From NCBI RefSeq assembly GCF_009617875.1, contig NZ_BLAV01000001.1, positions 1,488,001 to 1,552,000 on the forward strand: a DNA stretch of 64,000 nt. The letters are read 5' to 3'. Shown piece after piece: positions 42,895 through 52,943 of this stretch (positions are counted from its first letter, which is position 1; every line of letters begins with the position of its first letter). The notes below the pieces were generated by a model. It did not search any database and was not told the origin of the DNA. It saw only the letters and a list, made by a program, of their open reading frames with translations. The stretch is from Prolixibacter sp. NT017. GTDB taxonomy: Bacteria > Bacteroidota > Bacteroidia > Bacteroidales > Prolixibacteraceae. The position numbers and the translations under genes were made by a program.

Positions 42895-43974
42895 TTACAG
42901 GCTGGCTTTGTTTGATAATTTCTTTTTTTTTATTGATTTTTTAATGTCTCTTATAGCTTGATTAATATTGTAATCAGGGTATACATAAATTATTTCACAA
43001 CCATTTTGATTTGCCTTAACCTTTTTTTCTTCGTCTCTTTTCAGGTTGTCTTGAAATTGTGCAAAAGCTACCTTCTTACCTTTGCCACCGAAATCAACGG
43101 GTTGCTGATGTTGTTCTCCTTGGTACTCAATTGCAATATTTAATTCAGGGAAATAAATATCAAATCTTTGAAGACCCAACCATTCAGGTGAACCTTGAGA
43201 AATAACCGTGTATTTTTTTTCAAATGTTTTTTTTATTTCTCGAAACAGTAAGTTCTCATTATAAAATACACCAACAATTTTTTCATCAAATTCTAATCTA
43301 CACTCGTTTTCAAAAATTCGGATTGATTTTATAAATTCATTTTGAAATAGCCATCCATAATCAAAAACAACACTACCTCTAGATGTTTCATTCATTTCGT
43401 TTATCATCGCCTCTCTTGGTTCAAAATGACTTAAAAGATAATTTGCAAACTCAGTTTTATCCCTAAATCTGTTTTTAAAATATTTATGAAGATTTTCCTT
43501 GGGAATCAATTTGCAGGTACTCTTTGTAAAATGTTTATCTGTTATACAATTACTAAGTTCTTGAAAAGATAATTTATCCCACCAATGGTAGTAAATAATA
43601 TTTCTTTTGATTGTTTGCAACAATTCTCTCTTTTTGAAAGAAGTAATATCTATATAACAGTTTTCAATAAAAACCGACCTGAGGAAATAAAATTGGCCAA
43701 AGAAATATGTTGAATGCTGTTCTGTCATTTTCTTTGCGTCAGCATATATTTTTTTATCATATGATTCAATCAAATTTTGGCTAACTGAAAAATCTCCTAT
43801 TTCGTATTTTTTTAAATTTTCCTCTGTATAGTTCTTGTAATGTATATTGTCGCAATATTTTTGACCTATCAGCAAAGGATGTTGTCCTGTTACCATTGAT
43901 TGAATTAGTAACTTGTCAAGCTGATTGTAAGTTAGCCATCTCCATTCATCATATGTTTCCTTAAGACTTTTCAT
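42895..43974 (-). CDS. Putative PD-(D/E)XK-type endonuclease-like protein
   Basis: This 359-residue, AT-rich gene encodes a protein whose last ~120 residues look like a restriction-endonuclease-like fold: QRFDIYFPELNIAIEYQGEQH gives the D...E-x-Q motif seen in Vsr-like or DUF559-like nucleases, followed by KRDEEKKVKANQNGCEIIYV. The N-terminal 240 residues are helical and unrecognised. It neighbours a small membrane protein in the same AT-rich islet. A role in defence or repair is possible but unproven. Confidence 0.6.
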   Translation of the reverse strand: MKSLKETYDEWRWLTYNQLDKLLIQSMVTGQHPLLIGQKYCDNIHYKNYTEENLKKYEIGDFSVSQNLIESYDKKIYADAKKMTEQHSTYFFGQFYFLRSVFIENCYIDITSFKKRELLQTIKRNIIYYHWWDKLSFQELSNCITDKHFTKSTCKLIPKENLHKYFKNRFRDKTEFANYLLSHFEPREAMINEMNETSRGSVVFDYGWLFQNEFIKSIRIFENECRLEFDEKIVGVFYNENLLFREIKKTFEKKYTVISQGSPEWLGLQRFDIYFPELNIAIEYQGEQHQQPVDFGGKGKKVAFAQFQDNLKRDEEKKVKANQNGCEIIYVYPDYNINQAIRDIKKSIKKKKLSNKASL

Positions 43975-44783
43975 TTACTGATTGCTGTTTATTTAGCTTG
44001 CCTGTAACTAGTGTATATCAATATTGTTGTTGTTTCTCCTTTAACGTTTGAAAAGTTGTTGTTACACACCCCAGACGAGATGTATTGTGTACTTAATTAT
44101 GTTACTCTTGTCAGCATATTGAAGAAACTACCAGGATTTGTCTTCATATTGGTTTATGTCTTCGATTACCCAAGGTAGGTAAAAAATGAATAATTAGAAA
44201 TGGGTAGGGAGTAGTTGCGGGAATTATTGTTGAAATGTCTTGGTTTTTTGCGGGCTGTAGTGGTAATAGCCCCACCCGGCCTCCCCAAACGGGGAGGAGA
44301 CGGTCGCGGGTTGCAGCGCTTTTAATGGACTTGTTTGACAGATCTTGCTTTTCAGGGTGTTTCACGGCCACGATGTATCGTGGCCCTACGGGGCCGGAGT
44401 TGGAATGAATGACTGGATTTTCAAAGTACGTTTATTTGCTGGAATGGTTGATTTTAGCCAAAGCTTAGTCGTGCAGTCGGATTATTTAGGGCTGGCGTGG
44501 TAATAGCTCCACCCGGCCTCCCCAAACGGGGAGGAGACGGTCGCGAATAGCAGCGCTTTTAATGGACTTGTTTGACAGATTTTGCTTTCCAGGGGTGTTT
44601 CACGGCCATGATGTTTCGTGGCCCTACGGGGTGTGTAATAGAAATGGATGGTTGGTGTTTCAGCGGTTAATTGCAAAATCCTCCTCCAACGGAGGATATT
44701 TGCGAGCTGCGGTGCTTTTAATTGGTCGGGCGTTGATTGGGGAAATCCTGACAGGTTTCCGAAACCTGTCAGGATAGGGAGTG

Positions 44784-45065
44784 CTACTTATTGGTCGATT
44801 GATTTCGAATCATGTTGGTAATGCGGGTTGTCCCGGTGGAGTCTTTTACCATGCTGGTGGTTTGTCCGCTGCAGTTGGTGAAATATACATAGTGGCCTTC
44901 ATCGCGAAAGCGATAGACCTTGCAGCCGTCGTGCTCGAAAAGATACTGTACCCGGTAGGTACTGTTGTTATCGGAACGGGTATTTGAAAGAGGGATACCG
45001 GTGGCGCAGGAAAGTAGATTAATAGCGATAAAAGCTAATGCGGATGCTTTGATTATTTTTTTCAT
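44784..45065 (-). CDS. DUF4884-like small lipoprotein, copy 1
   Basis: This 93-residue protein has a lipoprotein signal (MKKIIKASALAFIAINLLSC, cysteine at residue 20). The mature part has EHDGCKVYRFRDEGHYVYFT and NC-G, as in DUF4884-type Bacteroidota lipoproteins, with two conserved cysteines. It lies inside a duplicated 938-bp unit and is near-identical to copy 2. Function unknown. Confidence 0.75.
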   Translation of the reverse strand: MKKIIKASALAFIAINLLSCATGIPLSNTRSDNNSTYRVQYLFEHDGCKVYRFRDEGHYVYFTNCSGQTTSMVKDSTGTTRITNMIRNQSTNK

Positions 45066-45721
45066 GTGTAAGTGTTTATGGTTATAATTTTGTTTGGTGA
45101 TCGAATTTAAGAGTTTTATGTTGTTTCGGGAAAGGTTTGAGAATGATTTTTATCTAAAATCCTCCTCCGGCGAAGGACACTTGTGTCTGGCGTGGTAATA
45201 GCCCCACCCGGCCTCCCCAAACGGGGAGGAGACGGTCGCGGATAGCAGCTCTTTTAATGGACTTGTTTGACAGATCTTGCTTTTCAGGGTGTTTCACGGC
45301 CACGATGTATCGTGGCCCTACGGGGCCGGAGTTGGAATGAATGACTGGATTTTCAAAGTGCGTTTATTTGCTGGAATGGTTGATTTTAGCCAAAGCTTAG
45401 TCGTGCAGTCGGATTATTTAGGGCTGGCGTGGTAATAGCCCCACCCGGCCTCCCCAAACGGGGAGGAGACGGTCGCGAATAGCAGCGCTTTTAATGGACT
45501 TGTTTGGCAGATTTGGCTTTTTAGGGGTGTTTCGTGGGCATGATGTTTCGTGGCCCTACGGGGTGTGTAATAGAAATGGATGGTTGGTGTTTCAGCGGTT
45601 AATTGCAAAATCCTCCTCCAACGGAGGATATTTGCGAGCTGCGGTGCTTTTAATTGGTCGGGCGTTGATTGGGGAAATCCTGACAGGTTTTCAAAACCTT
45701 TCAGGATAGGGAGTAAGAGTG

Positions 45722-46003
45722 CTACTTATTGGTCGATTGATTTCGAATCATGTTGGTGATGCGGGTTGTCCCGGTGGAGTCTTTTACCATGCTGGTGGTT
45801 TCCCCGCTGCAGTTGGTGAAATAGACGTAGTGGCCTTCATCGCGAAAGCGATAGACCTTGCAGCCGTCGTGCTCGAAAAGATACTGTACCCGGTAGGTAC
45901 TGTTGTTATCGGAACGGGTATTTGAAATAGGGATACCGGTGGCGCAGGAAAGTAGATTAATAGCGATAAAAGCTAATGCTGATGCTTTGATTATTTTTTT
46001 CAT
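45722..46003 (-). CDS. DUF4884-like small lipoprotein, copy 2
   Basis: This 93-residue protein differs from copy 1 at two residues visible by eye (Leu to Ile in the GIPLS segment and Gln to Glu in CSGQTT). It shares the same flanking repeats, so the duplication is recent. The third repeat block (46131 onwards) has no such gene. Confidence 0.75.
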   Translation of the reverse strand: MKKIIKASALAFIAINLLSCATGIPISNTRSDNNSTYRVQYLFEHDGCKVYRFRDEGHYVYFTNCSGETTSMVKDSTGTTRITNMIRNQSTNK

Positions 46004-47069
46004 GTGTAAGTGTTTATGGTTATAATTTTGTTTGGTGATCGAATTTAAGAGTTTTATGTTATTTGGGGAAAGATTTGCGAATGATTTTTATCTGAAATCC
46101 TCCTCCGGCGAAGAACACTTGTGGCTGGCGTGGTTTAATAGCCCCACCCGGCCTCCCCAAACGGGGAGGAGACGGTCGCGAATAGCAGCACTTTTAATGG
46201 ACTTGTTTGGCAGATTTGGCTTTTTAGGGGTGTTTCACGGCCACGATGTATCGTGGTCCTACGGGGCCGGAGTTGGAATGAATGACTGGATTTTCAAAGT
46301 GCGTTTATTTGCTGGAATGGTTGATTTTAGCCAAAGCTTAGTCGTGCAGTCGGATTATTTAGGGCTGGCGTGGTAATAGCTCCACCCGGCCTCCCCAAAC
46401 GGGGAGGAGACGGTCGCGGGTTGCAGCGCTTTTAATGGACTTGTTTGACAGATCTTGCTTTCCAGGGGTGTTTTACGGCCACGATGTATCGTGGCCCTAC
46501 GGGGCCGGAGTTGGAATGAATGACTGGATTTTCAAAGTGCGTTTATTTGCTGGAATGGTTGATTTTAGCCAAAGCTTAGTCGTGCAGTCGGATTATTTAG
46601 GGCTGGCGTGGTAATAGCTCCACCCGGCCTCCGCAAACGGGGAGGGGACGGTCGCGGGTTGCAGCGCTTTTAATTGGCCGGGGCTTGATTGAGCAAATCC
46701 TGACAGGTTTTCGAAACCTGTCAGGATAGGGAGCGCTCTGCAGTTATTAATTTTACTGTGCACTGCACGACCACGATGTATCGTGTCCCTGCGTGGCAAT
46801 AGTGGAAATGAACAACGAAATTGGGGGCATCGAAATTTCTTGCTGACTTTCCATTTCAATATTTACTCACCGCAACCCTTTTCTAATAATAGAGAGGGGT
46901 TTGGGCCAGTGCTGAGAACAACTTTCCGGTGGTAAGGTGGGCTTTTTACCCAGGGCATTGCCCGTGGGCTGAATTAAACTGTCCCTCCGGGACGTAGTTT
47001 ATTTGCCGGGATGTTTCCCCGAACAGCCCAGAGGCGGTTGATAAATTGGAAGTCGAACAGGCAGTCGCA

Positions 47070-48029
47070 TTACCTGAAACCGGCCACTCCCTGCGGATGA
47101 ATTTTTTCTATGTATCCCTCTTTATCGAAGTTCAGACTGTCAATGCACAGTTGTCTTAAAACGTAGTCTTTGTTCTGCGGATGAATGCGGTGATACAAGA
47201 TATAGTATTGTCCGTTTGCTTTGAAAACAGTGTGGTGTCCGGGACCAATTGTTTTCCCGTCGGGTGTGGTGGACAGAATGGGACTGTTTTTGCCTTCTTT
47301 CCACGGGCCGTAGGGAGTTTTTCCAACAGAATAGCGTACCTGATAAGTAGAGTCGATGGCTTTCCCATGCGAGTACATCAGATAGTAAAGGCCGTTGCGT
47401 TTTAACATGTAAGGCGCTTCGAAGTAGTGAGGTGGCGTCACATCGCGTGGTTCACCGTCGAAGGTTACCATGTCCTTTTTCAGTTTCGCAACAAAGCAAT
47501 GCCCGTTGACCCAGTTTAACCCCGAGCCCCAGTATAAATAAACCTGTCCATCGTCGTCGACGAAACACTCGGCATCAATCATATGATACTCCGGAAACCG
47601 GTTACTTTTGATTAACGGTGAATGGTCGGCTTTGGCATTTTTCCAGGGGCCGAGCGGTGTATTACTTACCCCGGCCCAGATTTCGCTGCCTACCGAAACA
47701 TACATGTGATATTTACCGTCGGGGCCTTTTACCACGGAAGGAGCCCAAACCATCGAGTTTTTTGATGTAGGACTGGTGCAGGCTTCCTTGGTGGGCCAGT
47801 CGATGTGTTTGATTTGAAAATGTTTGAAGTCTTTCGTTTCCAGAACGCCCAGTTGTTTTCCGCCCCAGGGGTCAATGGTTGCGTAGATATAATAAGTGCC
47901 GTCTGCCTTTACAATGGTTGGGTCGGCGTAATATCCGTTGACAATGGGGTTGGTGATGAAATCTTTGGGCGTTTGTCCCTGACACAGCGAGGCGATGCTT
48001 AGCAGGATGATAAACAATGTGTATTTCAT
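47070..48029 (-). CDS. Glycoside hydrolase family 43-like secreted enzyme
   Basis: This protein is about 319 residues from ATG 48029 (MKYTLFIILLSIASL), with a signal peptide ending near GQTP. It is a five-bladed beta-propeller with the GH43 catalytic set: base Asp in NGYYADPTIV, Asp in MIDAECFVDDDGQVYLYWG, and acid Glu in YFEAPYMLK. Typical activities are beta-xylosidase or alpha-L-arabinofuranosidase; the exact specificity is open. It is not next to a SusCD pair. The gap 48039-48368 before the next gene holds no gene. Confidence 0.9.
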   Translation of the reverse strand: MKYTLFIILLSIASLCQGQTPKDFITNPIVNGYYADPTIVKADGTYYIYATIDPWGGKQLGVLETKDFKHFQIKHIDWPTKEACTSPTSKNSMVWAPSVVKGPDGKYHMYVSVGSEIWAGVSNTPLGPWKNAKADHSPLIKSNRFPEYHMIDAECFVDDDGQVYLYWGSGLNWVNGHCFVAKLKKDMVTFDGEPRDVTPPHYFEAPYMLKRNGLYYLMYSHGKAIDSTYQVRYSVGKTPYGPWKEGKNSPILSTTPDGKTIGPGHHTVFKANGQYYILYHRIHPQNKDYVLRQLCIDSLNFDKEGYIEKIHPQGVAGFR

Positions 48030-48368
48030 AATCAGCATTAGTTTGTTGTTGTAGCAGGAGCTTTTTTAGCAATTCTACAGGAAACGGAAAGATAAAAATC
48101 TTCTGTTAATTGGGCCCCACTTGCGGGGAAATATTGGATGTTTTGTGCTATAATCGGTTTGCCTATTGGACGATTATTGCCCCTTGAAGCTCCCGTCCGG
48201 GAAACTTTGGTATTCAGGCCCGTGTTGGCAAAGCAAGGTTTTTCATCCTGTCGGGATGGTGTAATTGGTCGAAAACGGAATGGAGTTGCAACAACGTCAG
48301 ATTAGTTGTTTTTCACTGCTCATTGTTCCTGATTTCAATTAGTTTTACATCACCGAAACGCTTTGCTT

Positions 48369-49307
48369 ATGGAAAACATACATACACCGGTGATTGAGGT
48401 GAAGGAAGTGCACAAGTCCTTCAAGACGGTTCATGCGGTGCAGGGACTGAACCTGACCATCGGGAAGGGGGAGTTTGTGGCGCTGCTGGGACCGAACGGT
48501 GCCGGTAAAACTACGCTGGTGGAGATGATTGAGGGTATCCGTCATCCCGACAAGGGCGAAATCCGCATCATGGGGAAGACGTGGAAGCACCATGAGGATG
48601 AACTTCGTCATTTGATTGGTTTGTCGTTGCAGGAAACCCGTTTTACGGATAAGCTGCGGGTGTACGAAACACTTCGTTTGTTTGCCAGCTTTTTCGGATT
48701 GGGAAAGGAGCGGGTAGAGGAGATTATTGAGTTGGTGGCCCTGGAAGAGAAGCGCAAAGCATTTGTGGGGAACCTATCCGGCGGTCAGCGGCAAAGGCTG
48801 GCGCTGGGTATTTCGCTGCTGAATAAGCCGAAGGTGTTGTTGCTGGACGAGCCGACCACCGGCCTCGACCCGAATGCCCGGCGGGAAATCTGGGCTATTC
48901 TGCGCAAGCTGAAAGAACAAGCCGAAACGTCGATGATTCTGACCACACATTACATGGAAGAGGCGGAGCAGTTGTGCGACTATATTATCATTGTCGACCA
49001 CGGGAAAGTGTTGCGGGAAGGAACGCTGGAGCAGTTGCTGAAGGGCGAGGAAGGAGAGAAGGTGATTGAGTTTTCGCTGAAAGATGGTCCGGAAACCTTG
49101 CCTCCAACGAATGGCAAAATCGGTGAAATGCAATGGAACGGAATGCAGCGGAGTGGAAAGGTAGCGGTGCAGGATATGAATACTCAGCTGCCGGAATTCA
49201 TGGAATATTTGCGACAGAACCGGCTTCATTTGCAGGATATGGAGTGCCGTCGTACAACGCTCGACGATTTATTTACTACGTTAACCGGAAGACATTTACA
49301 TGAATAA
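48369..49307 (+). CDS. ABC-2 type exporter ATP-binding protein
   Basis: This 312-residue ATPase has Walker A GPNGAGKTT, Q-loop SLQETRF, signature LSGGQRQR, Walker B VLLLDEPTTGLDP and the H-loop histidine in ILTTHYMEEAE. ATG 48369 is chosen; a TTG lies two codons earlier. The permease start overlaps its stop by 8 bp. It belongs to the drug/polysaccharide-type ABC-2 exporter class; the substrate is not indicated. Confidence 0.95.
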   Translation: MENIHTPVIEVKEVHKSFKTVHAVQGLNLTIGKGEFVALLGPNGAGKTTLVEMIEGIRHPDKGEIRIMGKTWKHHEDELRHLIGLSLQETRFTDKLRVYETLRLFASFFGLGKERVEEIIELVALEEKRKAFVGNLSGGQRQRLALGISLLNKPKVLLLDEPTTGLDPNARREIWAILRKLKEQAETSMILTTHYMEEAEQLCDYIIIVDHGKVLREGTLEQLLKGEEGEKVIEFSLKDGPETLPPTNGKIGEMQWNGMQRSGKVAVQDMNTQLPEFMEYLRQNRLHLQDMECRRTTLDDLFTTLTGRHLHE

Positions 49308-50424
49308 CCGACTATCGAACCACCAGCTTTGGCAACTAACGCTTTCTTACTCCCGGGAGCTACTTCGTGAACCGGGCGTACTATTCTGGGGCATTGTGTT
49401 TCCTATCCTGATGTCGTTGGGACTGGGCATTGCCTTTACGCAGAAAACGGATGTAGTGCGCAAAGTAGCGGTCATTGACGCATCGGTCGACAGTTCGTCT
49501 ATTCAACATTTCCTGCTCACCGAGGCACAGCCTAATCCGGAAGTGGCAGCGGATTCGTTTCGTTACAGCTACACGATTCCCGATAAGCAAATGGGAAATA
49601 CCACCTTCCTTTTCCGGGAAACCGATTGGAAAGAGGCGATGGTTTTGCTGAAACGCGGCCAGATAAATGTGATTTTGACCGAGCAAAAAGGAAAGCCGGA
49701 ATATCATTTCGATCCGCGTAATCCGGATGCTCAGCTGACTTATATCAAGCTGTCGGGCGTTCTGAACGGTAAAGCGGTGAATACGCCGCAGGACAACGGT
49801 GAAATCAAACCGCTAACGTTAGCGGGAACACGTTATATCGATTTCCTGGTTCCCGGTTTGATTGCCATGAATGCGATGATGTCGTGTATGTGGGGTATCA
49901 GTTACGGTATTATCGATCGTCGCTCGAAGAAGTTGCTGCGGCGTATGGTGGCTACCCCGATGAAGAAGACCAACTTCCTGATTGCCTTTATTACCGTACG
50001 TTTTGTGATGAATTTCATCGAATCGGCGCTGCTGGTACTGGTTACCTGGCTGGTTTTCGGAATTACCATTCAGGGAAGTATTCCCGGTCTGCTGGCCATT
50101 TTTATGGCAGGTAACCTGGCTTTCGCCGGAATCGCCATTTTCGTTTCATCGCATACCGCCAATACCGAAGTGGGCAACGGCCTTATTAACCTGGTGGTGA
50201 TGCCAATGATGGTCTTGTCTGGTATCTTCTTCAGTTACCACAACTTCCCGGACTGGAGTATTCCGGTGATTCAGAAACTGCCACTAACAATGCTGGCGGA
50301 TGGTATCCGGGGAATCTTTAATGAAGGGTTGGGGCTGACGGATATTGCTTTGCCGTTTGTGATTTTATCGGCTATCGGGGTTTTCTTCTTTTCGTTGGGG
50401 CTGCGGTTTTTTAAGTGGCACTGA
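49300..50424 (+). CDS. ABC-2 type exporter permease
   Basis: This 374-residue membrane protein has one N-terminal transmembrane helix (about residues 28-48), a large extracytoplasmic domain (about 50-175) and five helices in the last 190 residues, as in ABC2_membrane_3-type permeases. It overlaps the ATPase gene. The GIFFSYHNFPDWSI loop is typical of the class. Confidence 0.92.
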   Translation: MNNRLSNHQLWQLTLSYSRELLREPGVLFWGIVFPILMSLGLGIAFTQKTDVVRKVAVIDASVDSSSIQHFLLTEAQPNPEVAADSFRYSYTIPDKQMGNTTFLFRETDWKEAMVLLKRGQINVILTEQKGKPEYHFDPRNPDAQLTYIKLSGVLNGKAVNTPQDNGEIKPLTLAGTRYIDFLVPGLIAMNAMMSCMWGISYGIIDRRSKKLLRRMVATPMKKTNFLIAFITVRFVMNFIESALLVLVTWLVFGITIQGSIPGLLAIFMAGNLAFAGIAIFVSSHTANTEVGNGLINLVVMPMMVLSGIFFSYHNFPDWSIPVIQKLPLTMLADGIRGIFNEGLGLTDIALPFVILSAIGVFFFSLGLRFFKWH

Positions 50425-50974
50425 CGGGGCGGGTTTCAGGTTAGAAGAGTTCCGGTTGTTTCTGTTATTGGTCAGGCTGAAGGCCTGAAATTATAAAGCT
50501 TGGGGCACCTCCCCAAGTAAAAAGAATGAATATCCCAATAGAAGCCTGAAGGGCTTCAACTGTTAATGCCTCTTTCTTGTCATCTGATAAAAAACATATA
50601 CCCGACCCTTCAGGCCTGCCTTTTTGTATATACTAACAGAACCTAAATTCACGTACTCTTTAAATCATTACGCATTATCCATCCTGTCAAAGATACACTG
50701 GTATGTGCGGCGCAGGAACTTCCCATTTCAATTGTAGTCAGTATGTGCGCCTCCTTAAAATGCGTGGCATTCAATCTTGGGGCGGCGTCATCGCGGCGAT
50801 AGCCGCTCTTCCTTCCCCAAAGTTATGGAATTGTGGCCCTTCAGGCCTTTTTGTACATGCCGACATAACCCCAACCCGTGTATCTCTTTAATCATTACAC
50901 ATTACTCATTGCAAATTCTCTTTTGCTACTGGAAAAAGGCTGCCTGAGATAGCAGACAGCCTTTCGAATCCAAC
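50425..50974. other. Gene-free repeat-rich intergenic region
   Basis: This 550-bp stretch contains repeat-like fragments such as GGCTGAAGGCCTGAA, CTTGGGGCACCTCCCCAAG (a hairpin near 50500-50518) and AGCCTGAAGGGCTTCA. Short open frames within it have no protein character. A hairpin with AAAGGCTG (50935-50942) and CAGCCTTT (50957-50964) follows the stop of the small gene at 50975 and is probably its terminator on the minus strand. Confidence 0.5.
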
Positions 50975-51139
50975 CTATGAATGTCCTCCGGCGACGATGC
51001 GGAGGATTTTGATGTTTAGCACTACCCAGCGGTACAGTTGCCAGGGGATGAATGCTCTCCAGAAACGGGTTGCCCGTGTGGGAACCGGTGGATACGACTC
51101 CTCGGAGTATGCAATGGTTTGGTTACTTTGTTCTTCCAT
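50975..51139 (-). CDS. 54-residue small protein downstream of the flavoprotein
   Basis: This short frame encodes 54 residues: it begins MEEQSNQTIAYSEESYPPVP, contains TRFWRAFIPWQLYRWVVLNI and ends KILRIVAGGHS. Its starting ATG (51139) is 22 bp after the stop of the sulfide:quinone-reductase-like gene, in the same direction. The W/R-rich central part could be an amphipathic or membrane-associated helix. It has protein-like composition and a terminator just behind it, so it is likely real. It may be a small subunit or membrane anchor for the flavoprotein (inference). Confidence 0.7.
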   Translation of the reverse strand: MEEQSNQTIAYSEESYPPVPTRATRFWRAFIPWQLYRWVVLNIKILRIVAGGHS

Positions 51140-51160
51140 ATCTTTTGATTTTTACTATTT

Positions 51161-52618
51161 CTATTCGGGTAACAGCCACCAGAAAGGATAGCCTTTGGCT
51201 TTGTGCAGAAACATGTAATGCATGAACCATTTCAGCCAGTGTCCGGCTAATCCGGCCTCGCCGATGGTATAGGAAATATCACGACCGTATTCCGGATATT
51301 TTTTCCAGTCCTGCACAATGGGAAAGACCGTCATGGTAGCAGCGGCTCCGTTCATCATTCCGTACCCGGCAGAGACAATACAGGCAGCTCCCATTTTGGA
51401 CATGGAGGCTTTGTGTTTCATCTGCGGTTTACCGGTACTAATCCAGTCAGCAATGTTTTGGGCGACCACTTTTCCGGTTACACCCGAAGGCATTCCGGTA
51501 CGCGGTGGCGCCGGGAATATTTTCGTGCCCGACGGACTGGTCATCGGTTTGGAAATAGCATGCGGTGGTGCGAAGGCGATTCCTGCTGCGAAGATATTCT
51601 CGTAGCTGGGATTTTGATAGGTTGAAGGCCAGTCATCGGCCGACCATTGTTCGAATGGTTTTGGGGTGTAGTCGGCATCCACCTTCATGAAGCCGTTCGG
51701 TGCGAACAGCGTATCGGTCATGTCACTTCCATCTTTGGCGAAAGCTTTAATTCCCGGTCCTGTGAAGGAAGGAATCAGCATGGCAAAATCGAACGTTTCT
51801 TCGCCGGTTGTTCCGTCGAGGGACTCGTAGTGCACCTTGCCCTCTTCGATTTTCTTTACACCTGCCCGTTTAATCCAGCTGATGTTGCGTTCGCGGAAGA
51901 ACGATTCGGCCAGCGTGCGCGTCTGCGTGATATAACCTCCACGCTTGATATAAGCGCCGCCCATACCGAAATCGCCCAACTCGAATTCATTGGTAATCCA
52001 TTTGATTTCGGCCATGTGTGACAGTTTGCGCTTCTTGATTTCGAAGGCAACGTTGAGAATATACTCGAATGCTGCACCCTGACAGGTGGACATCGGGTGC
52101 CCGACACCAATGAGAATCTTTTGCTTTTCGCCGTTCTCCATCTTTTGGATGCAGCCCTGCAGCTTTTCCCATGCCTGGGCAGCATGACCGAAGGTACAAA
52201 CCGATTCGGTGAATTTATCGGGTCCCAGCCCCTCAGTTGCCTCAAAATTCAGTTTCGGGCCAGTGGCATTTATCAGGAAGTCGTAGTCGACCTTCTCTGT
52301 TTCGCCAACGCGGTCCTGACCTGTGTATTCAACGATTACAAATCCTTTGCCGATTTCACTGTCTCCTTCCGGGTGAATGGAGACAGCTTTGGCTTGTTTG
52401 AAAATGATCCCAGCCTTTTTGTAGCGTTTATCCAGCCGGAAACGAATTTGGTCGACCGTCATCCGGCCAACGCCAACCCAGATATTGGAAGGAATCCAGT
52501 GGTAGTAGGTGTTTGGAGCAATCACTACTACTTCATGTTTTTTCCCCAATTTCTTTTTCAGGATGGTTGACGCCGTATGGCCAGAGATACCGGCACCCAG
52601 CACGACAATTTTTGCCAT
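51161..52618 (-). CDS. FAD-dependent sulfide:quinone oxidoreductase-like protein
   Basis: This 485-residue flavoprotein starts at ATG 52618 (MAKIVVLGAGISGHTA, FAD Rossmann motif). Conserved cysteine segments include STCQGAAFEYIL (about residue 172) and AACIVSAGYG near the C terminus, with KVVAQNIADW typical of SQR and NDH-2 relatives. The C terminus (LKWFMHYMFLHKAKGYPFWW) may associate with the membrane. It would oxidise sulfide or reduced sulfur and pass electrons to quinone. The divergent neighbour is a class V aminotransferase. Substrate is inferred from family likeness. Confidence 0.78.
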   Translation of the reverse strand: MAKIVVLGAGISGHTASTILKKKLGKKHEVVVIAPNTYYHWIPSNIWVGVGRMTVDQIRFRLDKRYKKAGIIFKQAKAVSIHPEGDSEIGKGFVIVEYTGQDRVGETEKVDYDFLINATGPKLNFEATEGLGPDKFTESVCTFGHAAQAWEKLQGCIQKMENGEKQKILIGVGHPMSTCQGAAFEYILNVAFEIKKRKLSHMAEIKWITNEFELGDFGMGGAYIKRGGYITQTRTLAESFFRERNISWIKRAGVKKIEEGKVHYESLDGTTGEETFDFAMLIPSFTGPGIKAFAKDGSDMTDTLFAPNGFMKVDADYTPKPFEQWSADDWPSTYQNPSYENIFAAGIAFAPPHAISKPMTSPSGTKIFPAPPRTGMPSGVTGKVVAQNIADWISTGKPQMKHKASMSKMGAACIVSAGYGMMNGAAATMTVFPIVQDWKKYPEYGRDISYTIGEAGLAGHWLKWFMHYMFLHKAKGYPFWWLLPE

Positions 52619-52943
52619 AATCAATTGGTTTTATTGGTTAATTGTTTTCTCTGAAGAAGTGTATTGGCGTGCCCTCTCCTCAGCCGTGCCTGCGAAAGCC
52701 AAAACCTTATTAAATCTACAATAAAAATCTGTGATTTGCCTGCTTAACAGTTGACTAATTTGGTGAAGAACAAGCCGTTTTATTGACAAAAGAGATTTTG
52801 GTAACTATTGAAGAATTCAAATTACATGCGATAAATAATAGCCGGAATATATCTTTTTCAATGGGGAAGTCTGGAAAACATTCGAAAAATGGATTACAGA
52901 TTAAGGTTATTTTTCCATCTTTAGAAAGTTTCAACAACCGACT

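Larger units (their letters stand above)
44261..46740. repeat. Array of seven ~238-bp repeats with a 938-bp tandem duplication
   Basis: Seven copies of a repeat starting TGGTAATAGC begin at 44261, 44498, 45193, 45430, 46131, 46371 and 46609. Each contains a CCTCCCC-AAA-CGGGGAGG hairpin, and the long copies a GGCCACGATGTATCGTGGCC palindrome. Copies come as long form then short form; the short form ends in a CCTGACAGG...CCTGTCAGG palindrome (44747-44773, 45679-45705, 46699-46725) followed by a lipoprotein gene, except the third time. Copies 1 and 2 of the block are 938 bp apart, so the segment is a tandem duplication. The stretches 43975-44260 and 46741-47069 hold only similar fragments. Confidence 0.85.

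Noticed and set aside
44261..46740. Possible CRISPR or integron attC array.
   Set aside because: Repeats are about 238 bp with conserved content throughout, no unique spacers, no integrase, and the duplicated cassette is the same gene.
46593..46859. Minus-strand open frame of 88 codons in the repeat array, plus similar short frames at 44482, 45414 and 44144.
   Set aside because: They arise from the repeat sequence itself (the same peptide TVSSPFGEAGW appears at each copy) and have no independent support.
50703..50891. Plus-strand open frame of 62 codons in the intergenic region after the ABC permease.
   Set aside because: It spans Bacteroidota-type intergenic repeat fragments and has no protein character.
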